Source: an uncultured Dehalococcoidia bacterium
Lineage (GTDB): Bacteria; Chloroflexota; Dehalococcoidia; Dehalococcoidales; UBA3254
Reading direction: 5' to 3'
NCBI GenBank assembly: GCA_903890885.1
Contig: CAITCX010000495.1
Coordinates: 1 to 16,256, forward strand
DNA: 16,256 nucleotides
Shown piece after piece: positions 7,005 to 13,719 of this stretch. Every line of letters starts with the position of its first letter. Positions within the stretch are counted from its first letter, which is position 1. Below the pieces are notes generated by a model. The model ran no database searches. It saw nothing but the letters and a program-made list of their open reading frames with translations, and had not been told where the DNA came from. Position numbers and translations under genes: made by a program.

Positions 7005-7958
7005 ATGAAAGCAGAAAATATAAAAACTGTGGCAGTAATCGGTGCCGGAATGATTTCTCCCGGCGTAGCGCAGAATTTTGCGCAGAACGGCTTTGATGTT
7101 TGGATTTATGCCAGAAGACCGGAGGTTTTACCCGAAGCTGTTGAGAAAATCAGGACCAACCTGACCACTATGGCTTCGAGGGGGATTATCGCAACGTCCA
7201 AAATCGAGCCTATTATGAAAAGAGTAAAAACCACTTCGGATTTGGCTGAAGCGGCTAAATCTTCACAATTAATTATTGAATGCGTCGCCGAAAACCTGGA
7301 AATAAAGCAGGATATGTTCCAGAAATTGGACCAGCTCTGCGCTTTGGATACCATCATAACCTCGAACTCGTCAGTTATAAGCCCCACCCAAATTGCGGCC
7401 AAGTCTACTCATCGCGAAAGAATGCTGGGGGCTCACTTCTGGAATCCGGCCCATTTGATCCCCTGTGTGGAAGTAATCAAAGCCAACGACACTTCGGAAG
7501 AGGCTTTTGAAGCCACCTACCAGGTAATGAAAATGGCGGGAAAGAAGCCCGTAAAGTGTTTGAAGGATGTTCCCGGATTTATTGCCAACAGGCTCCAGCA
7601 TGCTTTATGGAGAGAAGCCATCTCGATTGTAGAGAATGGTATTGCCGATGCCGCGACAGTGGATGAAGCTATCAAGAGCGCCTTCGCTATCCGGTTGCCA
7701 GTTCTAGGTCCGATCGAGAATGCAGATATGGTGGGACTGGACCTGACTCTGGCTATACATAACACCGTCTTAAAAGGTATAGAATCCAGACCCGGTCCAT
7801 CACCTTTGCTGGAAGAGAAAGTGAAAAAGGGTGAGTTGGGCTTCAAGAGCGGAAAAGGTTTTCAGACCTGGACTCCGGAGCAGATCAAAGCCTCCAGGGA
7901 AAGATTGAATAACTATCTTCTGGACTGGCTTGACAGAGAAACCAAACAAAAGAAATAA
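7005..7958 (+). CDS. 3-hydroxyacyl-CoA dehydrogenase-family oxidoreductase
   Basis: 317 residues. The N-terminal Rossmann domain (~5-185) contains GAGMISPG at 13-20. S123 of SNSS, H144 of HFWNP, E156 and N195 (VPGFIANR) match the Ser-His-Glu-Asn catalytic set of 3-hydroxyacyl-CoA dehydrogenases, with the family's His-to-Glu spacing of 12. The C-terminal helical domain follows. Members of this group oxidise or reduce 3-hydroxy acids or acyl-CoAs, and the group includes carnitine dehydrogenase. Two departures are visible: the third glycine of GxGxxG is S18, and the acidic residue normally ending beta-2 is replaced in YARR (35-38), which favours NADP over NAD. The 43-bp gap to the BKACE gene implies an operon. 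ATG with AAGGAG; a second AAGGAGG lies 17 bp further upstream. The substrate is not determinable, but a beta-hydroxy/beta-keto acid pair is likely. Confidence 0.85.
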   Translation: MKAENIKTVAVIGAGMISPGVAQNFAQNGFDVWIYARRPEVLPEAVEKIRTNLTTMASRGIIATSKIEPIMKRVKTTSDLAEAAKSSQLIIECVAENLEIKQDMFQKLDQLCALDTIITSNSSVISPTQIAAKSTHRERMLGAHFWNPAHLIPCVEVIKANDTSEEAFEATYQVMKMAGKKPVKCLKDVPGFIANRLQHALWREAISIVENGIADAATVDEAIKSAFAIRLPVLGPIENADMVGLDLTLAIHNTVLKGIESRPGPSPLLEEKVKKGELGFKSGKGFQTWTPEQIKASRERLNNYLLDWLDRETKQKK

Positions 7959-8001
7959 TAATAATCAAGAACTGAATAAATTTATACAGGAGAAAAAAAT
8001 A

Positions 8002-8940
8002 ATGGCCGACAAATTAATAATCACAGCTGCGTTAACCGGAAACATAACCTTACCCATGATGACTCCCGCTCTGCCGATCACCCCCGAACAAATCGCTGAA
8101 GAAGCCATCCGCTGCGCAGAGGCTGGAGCAGCTTCCATTCATATCCATGCCCGCGACCCCAAGGACGCCAGACCCTCTACTAATGTGGACTTCTACCGCG
8201 AAATCGCACAAAGGATGAAAGCCAGGACCAAGGCCATCTTTGTGCCTACTACCGGGGGTACTGCTTCAATGACGATTGCCGAGAGGATCAAGGTAGTCCC
8301 GGCCCTCAAGCCCGAGATGGCAACCTGCAATATGGGATCCATCAACTTCTCCATTCATCCTGTGGCTGAAAGATACAAGGATTCCGACCAGAAGTTTCCC
8401 TGGGAGAAAGAGTTCGCCGCCTCCACCAAAGACTTCGTCTTTAAAAATTCCTTTGCGGACATCGAATATTACTACAATACTATGATCGAAAATGGCACCA
8501 AGCCGGAGTTTGAACTTTATGATGTAGGTCATCTTTACAATATGGCCTGGTTTGTCAGAAAAGGGATCATCAAGGCTCCGATCTGGATGCAGTTTGTGAC
8601 CGGTATCCTGGGCGGAATTGGTTGTGATGTGGATAGTATCCTGGCTATGAAGAATACCGCCGACAGGCTGATAGGACCTCAGAACTATAAGTTCTCTACC
8701 ATTGGTGTGGGTTATCCCCAAGAATTCAATGCGAATGTTCTCTCCATAATATTGGGAGGCAACGTTAGAGTGGGTCTGGAAGATAACCTCTTTATCAACA
8801 AAGGCGTACAGGCCAAAGGAAGCTGGGAACTGGTAGAGAAGATGGTTAGAATAGCCAAAGAAATGGGCAAAGAGATTGCCACCCCGGATGAGGCTCGAGA
8901 GATAATCGGTCTTAAAGGTCTGGCTAAAGTCGGTTACTAG
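8002..8940 (+). CDS. Beta-keto acid cleavage enzyme (BKACE, DUF849)
   Basis: 312 residues from the ATG at 8002, which has AGGAG about ten bases upstream. The open frame extends to 7930, but that would overlap the previous gene and add a low-complexity N-terminus. The family condenses a beta-keto acid with acetyl-CoA and releases acetoacetate plus a new CoA ester, using a divalent metal. Visible signatures are the metal-binding HIHAR (H47, H49), GTKPEFELYD (~165-174), FVTGILGGIG (~198-207) and GGNVRVGLEDN with E260, the third metal ligand as in Kce. Length is standard. Known substrates include 3-keto-5-aminohexanoate (lysine fermentation) and dehydrocarnitine; without the substrate-loop comparison the substrate stays open. 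The partner dehydrogenase upstream could make or consume the keto acid. A terminator follows directly. Confidence 0.88.
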   Translation: MADKLIITAALTGNITLPMMTPALPITPEQIAEEAIRCAEAGAASIHIHARDPKDARPSTNVDFYREIAQRMKARTKAIFVPTTGGTASMTIAERIKVVPALKPEMATCNMGSINFSIHPVAERYKDSDQKFPWEKEFAASTKDFVFKNSFADIEYYYNTMIENGTKPEFELYDVGHLYNMAWFVRKGIIKAPIWMQFVTGILGGIGCDVDSILAMKNTADRLIGPQNYKFSTIGVGYPQEFNANVLSIILGGNVRVGLEDNLFINKGVQAKGSWELVEKMVRIAKEMGKEIATPDEAREIIGLKGLAKVGY

Positions 8941-8970
8941 TTTAAAGGTTCCTTTCGTCATTTAAAAATG

Positions 8971-9008
8971 CCCGCTCAGGGAAGATTTCCTGAGCGGGTA
9001 TTTTGTTT
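8971..9008 (+). terminator. Intrinsic terminator after the BKACE gene
   Basis: A perfect 10-bp stem CCCGCTCAGG (8971-8980) / CCTGAGCGGG (8989-8998) has an 8-base loop and is followed by TATTTTGTTT. The opposite strand also has a T-rich tail. Confidence 0.88.
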
Positions 9009-9039
9009 GAGTGATGATCATCAGGTTTTAAATTTCGTT

Positions 9040-9069
9040 AATCTGTTTGTAACAATAAGGTCTTATACT
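9040..9069 (+). promoter_or_regulatory. amt promoter with shared 15-bp element
   Basis: AATCTGTTTGTAACA (9040-9054) is followed after 9 bp by a -10-like TATACT (9064-9069). The same 15 bases precede glnA with the same 9-bp spacing to TAAACT. The core TGTT-N3-AACA is a short dyad. The element covers the position where a -35 would be, so it may be an operator, an activator site or both. The nearby NrpR is the obvious candidate ligand, by inference only. Confidence 0.6.
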
Positions 9070-9098
9070 GTTCAAGATAATATCAGGAGGGACCTAGC

Positions 9099-10331
9099 TT
9101 GTCTATTAATGCGGCCGATACGGCCTGGATGCTGATTTCAACTGCGCTGGTGATGCTGATGACCCCGGGCTTAGCTTTTTTCTACGGCGGGTTGGTAAGG
9201 AGTAAAAACGTTCTATCAACCATAATGATGAGCTTCGTGTCACTGGGAGTGATAGGTTTACTGTGGGTCTTTTTCGGCTACAGCCTGGCTTTCGGCGCGG
9301 ATAAAGGAGGCATTATAGGGGGGTTCGATTTTATCGGGTTGATGAACGTCAGCCAGGCTAACGCGGGACCTTTTAGTTATATGCCTCAAACCGTGCCTCA
9401 TTTAGCCTTTATGACGTTTCAGATGATGTTCGCCGTTATCACTGTAGGACTGATTACCGGCGCAGTGGTAGAGCGGGTAAAGTTCAGTGCAATCCTGGTT
9501 TTTTCCATCCTCTGGTTTACTCTGGTTTATATTCCTGTAGCACATTGGGTCTGGGGAGGCGGGTGGTTGGCTAAACTGGGTGTTCTGGATTTTGCAGGCG
9601 GAATTGTCGTCCATATTACCGCGGGGGTCTCGGCTTTTGCGATGGCATTATTGCTGGGGCGCAGGAAAGGCTATCAGGAGGGTGGATCGATGTCAGCTCA
9701 TAACGTCCCCCTGGTAGTCATCGGGGCCAGCTTATTATGGTTCGGCTGGTTTGGCTTCAATGCCGGCAGCGCGGGGAGGGCCAGTGATGTAGCTGTGGGC
9801 GCCTTTGTGGCGACTAACCTGGCAGGAGCTGCCGGAGCTGTTACCTTTATGTTTCTTAGCTGGTATTATACCCGCCCCAGCGTTACCGGTATAGTTACTG
9901 GAGCCGTGGTGGGGTTAGCGGCAGTGACACCGGCATCAGGTTTTATTTCGCCTATTATGGGTATCCCGATTGGAATAATCGCGGCCATTATTTCGTTTTT
10001 CGCGATGCGGATCCGCTCAAAATCCCTGGTGGATGAATCTCTGGATGTCTTTGCCTGTCACGGTTTGGGGGGCGCCTGGGGTACCCTGGCCGCAGGACTT
10101 TTCGCTACCCTTGCCGTTAACGCTCAGGGTTCAGATGGGCTGTTTACCGGTAAGCCAATGCAATTCTTTATACAGCTGCTGGGTGTAGCGGTGGTGTGGG
10201 TTTTCTCCTTTGGCATGACCTGGATCATCGGCAAGATCCTGGATAAAACTATGGGTTTACGCGTCAATGAGACAGAAGAAAGCGTAGGCCTGGATATCTC
10301 ACAGCACGGAGAATCGGCCTACGGAGAATAG
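9099..10331 (+). CDS. amt: Ammonium transporter (Amt/MEP/Rh family)
   Basis: 410 residues with about eleven membrane helices. It conducts ammonium/ammonia across the cytoplasmic membrane. The N-terminus (DTAWMLISTALVMLMTPGLAFFYGGLVR) is that of the family. D164 and H172 in DFAGGIVVHI and H321 in ACHGLGGAWGT correspond to the substrate-site Asp and the pore's twin histidines. W217-F220 and S224 in WFGFNAGSA line the entrance. The cytoplasmic tail GLR-x-EE-x-GLD-x-HGE-AY, which couples to PII proteins, is intact. The start is TTG at 9099, supported by AGGAGG eight bases upstream; no in-frame ATG fits the conserved N-terminus. No glnK/PII gene lies beside it, which is unusual for amt loci. It shares its upstream element with glnA, 122 bp downstream, so both probably respond to nitrogen limitation. 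Confidence 0.96.
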   Translation: MSINAADTAWMLISTALVMLMTPGLAFFYGGLVRSKNVLSTIMMSFVSLGVIGLLWVFFGYSLAFGADKGGIIGGFDFIGLMNVSQANAGPFSYMPQTVPHLAFMTFQMMFAVITVGLITGAVVERVKFSAILVFSILWFTLVYIPVAHWVWGGGWLAKLGVLDFAGGIVVHITAGVSAFAMALLLGRRKGYQEGGSMSAHNVPLVVIGASLLWFGWFGFNAGSAGRASDVAVGAFVATNLAGAAGAVTFMFLSWYYTRPSVTGIVTGAVVGLAAVTPASGFISPIMGIPIGIIAAIISFFAMRIRSKSLVDESLDVFACHGLGGAWGTLAAGLFATLAVNAQGSDGLFTGKPMQFFIQLLGVAVVWVFSFGMTWIIGKILDKTMGLRVNETEESVGLDISQHGESAYGE

Positions 10332-10362
10332 ATATCACGAAATTTAAATTTAACCTTTATGA

Positions 10363-10392
10363 AATCTGTTTGTAACATGGGTGTTTTAAACT
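10363..10392 (+). promoter_or_regulatory. glnA promoter with shared 15-bp element
   Basis: AATCTGTTTGTAACA (10363-10377), identical to 9040-9054, is followed after 9 bp by TAAACT (10387-10392). It is 75 bp before the glnA ATG. An independent promoter here means glnA need not rely on readthrough from amt. Confidence 0.6.
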
Positions 10393-10452
10393 GGAGAATA
10401 TCAAGGGAAATAATAGCTACCCGCCCCAAAATAAAATAGAGGAGGAATTGAC

Positions 10453-11814
10453 ATGGCTTTGGAGAAAAAAGGCAAACAAGACGGGAAAGAGTACATCATG
10501 AAGATGGCCCGTGAGCACAACGTAAAATTTGTGGAGTTATGGTTTACCGACATCCTGGGCCAGCTCAAGAGCTACGCCATTCCGGTTTCTGAACTGGAAG
10601 CTGCCATAGAATCAGGCATGGGATTCGACGGTTCATCGGTGGAAGGTTTCTCACGTATTGATGAAAGCGATATGATGTCTGTGCCGGACCTGGATACCTT
10701 CCAGTTATTGCCCTGGAGACCCAGAGCGGACGTAGGCCTGGCCAGAATGATTACCGACATCCGCCAACCGGGCGGGAAAGCCTTTGAGGGCGATCCCCGG
10801 CAGGTTTTAAAGAGAAACCTGAAGAAGGCCACAGATATGGGTTTTACCTATTATGTGGGGCCTGAACTGGAATATTTCTATTTCAAGAACGACAAGGACG
10901 GCGCCCCGACTACGGAAGGGCTGGATAAGGGCGGATATTATGATATGACCATCCTGGATGCCGCCACAGAGCTCAGAAATGAGACCGTACTGGCACTGGA
11001 AGAGATGGGAATCGGCGTCGACAAGTCTCATCACGAGGTGGCTCTCAGCCAGCATGAAATCGATATGAGATATACTGATGCTCTGACTATGGCCGACCAG
11101 GTGATGACATACCGCCTGATCGTTAAAGAGATCGCCGCCAAGCACGGTGTTTATGCCACCTTTATGCCCAAGCCCATCTTCGGCATCAACGGCAGCGGTA
11201 TGCACGTACATCAATCCCTCTTCAAGAACGGCAAGAATGCCTTTTTTGAGAAGGGCGCACTCTTCAATCTATCCAAGCTGGCGCAGAGCTTTGTGGCCGG
11301 TCTTTTGAAATACGCTCCTGAATTTACCGCCGTCACCAATCAGTGGGTAAATTCCTATAAGCGCCTGGTGCCCGGATATGAAGCCCCGGTTTATTTATCC
11401 TGGGCCATCCGCAACCGTTCCGACCTGGTGAGAGTGCCCGGATATGAGCCCGGCAAAGAGAATGCCACTCGCTTTGAAATCCGCTCTCCTGATCCAGCCT
11501 GTAATCCTTACCTGTGCTTCAGTGTTTTACTGGCGGCTGGTTTGAAAGGCATTGAAGAAGGACTGATCCCGCCGGCTCCGGCTGAGGGCAACGTTTATCA
11601 CATGTCTGCCGAACAAAGAAAGAAACTGGGCATCGGGACCCTGCCCGGCAATCTGAATGAAGCCATCCAATTGATGGAAAAGAGCAAGTTGGTCAAGGAA
11701 GCCCTGGGCGAACATTGTTTTGAGGCTTTTATTGAAAACAAGAAAATGGAATGGGATAAATTCCGGACGAGAGTTACCGACTTTGAACTGAAGGAATATT
11801 TGCCCATCATTTAA
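10453..11814 (+). CDS. glnA: Glutamine synthetase, type I (alpha-like)
   Basis: 453 residues. It makes glutamine from glutamate, ammonia and ATP in the cytoplasm as a dodecamer. The beta-grasp N-domain holds FDGSSVEGFSRI at 58-69. R68 matches the arginine of Gram-positive GSI-alpha enzymes that is involved in glutamine feedback inhibition. Catalytic-domain signatures follow: VGPELEYF, KSHHEVALSQHEID, NGSGMHVHQSL and the RSPDPACNPYL segment. The C-terminal region (NVYHMSAEQRKKLGIGTLP) lacks the insertion and adenylylation context of GSI-beta, so covalent control is unlikely. ATG with AGAGGAGG. It lies between amt and pdxT-nrpR, and a strong terminator follows 39 bp after the stop. Confidence 0.97.
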   Translation: MALEKKGKQDGKEYIMKMAREHNVKFVELWFTDILGQLKSYAIPVSELEAAIESGMGFDGSSVEGFSRIDESDMMSVPDLDTFQLLPWRPRADVGLARMITDIRQPGGKAFEGDPRQVLKRNLKKATDMGFTYYVGPELEYFYFKNDKDGAPTTEGLDKGGYYDMTILDAATELRNETVLALEEMGIGVDKSHHEVALSQHEIDMRYTDALTMADQVMTYRLIVKEIAAKHGVYATFMPKPIFGINGSGMHVHQSLFKNGKNAFFEKGALFNLSKLAQSFVAGLLKYAPEFTAVTNQWVNSYKRLVPGYEAPVYLSWAIRNRSDLVRVPGYEPGKENATRFEIRSPDPACNPYLCFSVLLAAGLKGIEEGLIPPAPAEGNVYHMSAEQRKKLGIGTLPGNLNEAIQLMEKSKLVKEALGEHCFEAFIENKKMEWDKFRTRVTDFELKEYLPII

Positions 11815-11853
11815 TCAGGGTTTAGCTCCTCCTGGGGCGGGGGACTAGCTATT

Positions 11854-11892
11854 GCGAGCTTCGGGGTGCAAATCTCGAGGCTCGCTTTTTTT
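11854..11892 (+). terminator. Intrinsic terminator after glnA
   Basis: A 14-bp stem (11854-11867 with 11872-11885, three G-U pairs) is closed by a GCAA tetraloop of GNRA type and followed by seven T. It should separate glnA from pdxT-nrpR transcription, at least partly. Confidence 0.88.
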
Positions 11893-11941
11893 ACCCGTCT
11901 GTTGGAAAATAAATGAATATGTTAGTATGAAACGGGTAAAA
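11889..11941 (+). repeat. Inverted repeat spanning the glnA terminator tail and pdxT leader
   Basis: TTTTACCCGT (11889-11898) is the exact reverse complement of ACGGGTAAAA (11932-11941), with a 33-base spacer. The left arm begins in the terminator's T run. The right arm includes the only G-run before the pdxT ATG. The spacer contains TTGGAA (11902-11907) and TAGTAT (11923-11928), a weak promoter with a short 15-bp gap. Confidence 0.5.
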
Positions 11942-11946
11942 TAGAT

Positions 11947-12555
11947 ATGAAAGAAAAACAACTAAAAATCGGTGTGCTGGCTCTGCAAGGGGCTTTTATT
12001 GAGCACTGCCATATCCTGCAAAAACTAGGGGTAGATACGCCGGAAATCCGGCTGCCCGGTCAGCTTCAGGCGTTGGACGGCCTGATAATGCCGGGTGGAG
12101 AGAGCACGACCATTTTGAAGTTGATGCACGGCTACGGACTTTTTCAACCGCTCAAGGAGTTGATCAGCCGAGGTTTTCCGGTTTGGGGAACCTGCGCCGG
12201 GATGATTTGCCTGGCTTCCAGAATAAAAAATTCACAACAGTCCTCATTACAACCCCTGGAGGCCATGGAGATAACCGTGAAACGCAACGCATTTGGCCGG
12301 CAGGTGGACAGCTTTGAGATAGAACTGGATATGCCTGTATTAGGTACCCAGCCATATCACGCCATCTTTATCCGCGCTCCTTTGATTGAAAAGGTGGGCG
12401 AGAGCGTAGAGGTGCTGGCCAAACTGCCTGAGGGGGTAATTGTAGCAGCCCGACAGGGCAATCTGCTGGCAAGTTCTTTTCATCCTGAGTTGACTGCGGA
12501 CGCCCGATTTCACCAGTATTTCATAAAGGTAGTGGCTTCTAAAACAGGTCAATAG
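11947..12555 (+). CDS. pdxT: PdxT, glutaminase subunit of pyridoxal 5'-phosphate synthase
   Basis: 202 residues, the normal size for the family. Class I glutamine amidotransferase that releases ammonia from glutamine for PdxS, which builds PLP. Visible signatures are IGVLALQGAFIEH at the start, MPGGEST (oxyanion region, 48-54), the nucleophile C83 in GTCAG, and the catalytic pair H179/E181 in SSFHPELT. The partner pdxS is not in this window. The ATG has no good ribosome-binding site (only GGG ten bases upstream), and the leader forms an inverted repeat. It is 41 bp ahead of nrpR and probably co-transcribed with it. Placing a glutamine-consuming amidotransferase between glnA and a nitrogen regulator recalls the arrangement in Dehalococcoides; that comparison is from memory. 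Confidence 0.93.
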   Translation: MKEKQLKIGVLALQGAFIEHCHILQKLGVDTPEIRLPGQLQALDGLIMPGGESTTILKLMHGYGLFQPLKELISRGFPVWGTCAGMICLASRIKNSQQSSLQPLEAMEITVKRNAFGRQVDSFEIELDMPVLGTQPYHAIFIRAPLIEKVGESVEVLAKLPEGVIVAARQGNLLASSFHPELTADARFHQYFIKVVASKTGQ

Positions 12556-12596
12556 TACAGTAAGGAAAATAGCCTGCATCTCCAGGAGGTGTAAAA

Positions 12597-13631
12597 ATGT
12601 TTAACGGCGATCAGCGGGAAGTAAGAGACAATAAAGTAGTCCAGGGTTCGGGTTCGGATACTGAACGCAAAGTGATTTCCATTCTAAAAGTACTTAGCGA
12701 GTCATCGGAACCGCTGGGTTCTATAACCATTGCGCGTGAGCTGGAACGCTATGGTATCTTTCTGAGCGAAAGAGCGATCCGTTATCACCTCAGAATCACG
12801 GATGAGCGGGGTTATACACATCCATTGGGCAGGGATGGACGCATGCTGACTCCCCATGGTGTAGATGAGTTGCGAATGGCGCTAGCGCCAGACCAGGTGG
12901 GCTTTATCCTGGACAAATTGGAGTTGCTGGCTTTTCGGACCTCCTTCAATCCGGTTGACAAAAGCGGATTGGTTCCGATAAATACGTCATTATTTGATTC
13001 TGATAAATTTGAGAAAGCCCTGGGTATAATGAAAGATGTCTTTAAGGCTGGACTAGCGGTAAGCGATCTGGTAATCACCGCCCGTGAGGGTGAGAAAATT
13101 GGATCGGTGGTGGTACCTCAGGGCAAGGTTGGCCTGGGCACCGTGTGCAGCGTGGTGGTGAACGGGGTATTATTAAAGGCGGGTATTCCTATAGAATCCC
13201 GGTTCGGCGGAGTACTGGAGATCCGCAATAATAAACCCCGGCGATTTGTGGCTTTGATCAATTATTCCGGTACATCGCTGGATCCTTCCGAACAATATAT
13301 TCGAGCCAGGATGACAGCGGTAGGGGATGCCGCCCACAGCGGCAGCGGTAAAATTCTGGCCAACTTCCGCGAGATCCCCGCACCAGCCCGCAGCCTGGTG
13401 GACGAAAAGCTCACTCAACTAAAAGCAGTGGGGATCCACGGCGTTTATATGCTGGGCAATACCAGTGAACCCATCTGTGAGATTTCAGTGGGTTTGAACC
13501 GGGTAGGACTGGTGATGGTGGGCGGCTTGAATCCAATTGCGGCGGCAGTGGAAGCCGGCATTGAAGCTGAGAATATGGCAGAGAGCGGACTGGTGGAATT
13601 TGGCCAGCTAAAAAGCATCCAGAGCCTATAA
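12597..13631 (+). CDS. nrpR: NrpR-type nitrogen regulator (winged helix + DUF128 domain)
   Basis: 344 residues. Residues ~20-95 form a winged helix-turn-helix (ERKVISILKVL, then ELERYGIFLSERAIRYHLR, then GRDGRMLTPHG as the wing). Residues ~100-340 match a single NrpR regulatory domain (DUF128): ITAREGEKIGSVVVPQGKVGLGTVCS, GIPIESRFGGVLEI, INYSGTSLDPSE and VGLNRVGLVMVGGLNPIAAA. In methanogens NrpR represses nitrogen assimilation genes, and 2-oxoglutarate releases it. Archaeal versions often carry two regulatory domains; this one has one. ATG with AGGAGGT six bases upstream. Its neighbours amt and glnA share an upstream element that could be its operator. The function in this bacterium is inferred from homology and linkage. 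Confidence 0.9.
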   Translation: MFNGDQREVRDNKVVQGSGSDTERKVISILKVLSESSEPLGSITIARELERYGIFLSERAIRYHLRITDERGYTHPLGRDGRMLTPHGVDELRMALAPDQVGFILDKLELLAFRTSFNPVDKSGLVPINTSLFDSDKFEKALGIMKDVFKAGLAVSDLVITAREGEKIGSVVVPQGKVGLGTVCSVVVNGVLLKAGIPIESRFGGVLEIRNNKPRRFVALINYSGTSLDPSEQYIRARMTAVGDAAHSGSGKILANFREIPAPARSLVDEKLTQLKAVGIHGVYMLGNTSEPICEISVGLNRVGLVMVGGLNPIAAAVEAGIEAENMAESGLVEFGQLKSIQSL

Positions 13632-13719
13632 AAAGCCCTGGTGATCTAAATCATCTGGAATTTAGCTAAAACCAAAAGGATTTTTAAGCGCTATCCTGAT
13701 ATCCGGACAGACACTGTTT

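Noticed and set aside
8266..8961. 231-residue minus-strand open frame opposite the BKACE gene
   Set aside because: The plus strand carries a complete conserved enzyme; the antisense frame runs from the intergenic region near the terminator and has no family features.
12877..12890. 14-bp perfect palindrome TGGCGCTAGCGCCA
   Set aside because: It is inside the nrpR coding region, encodes ordinary residues and has no second copy; probably chance.
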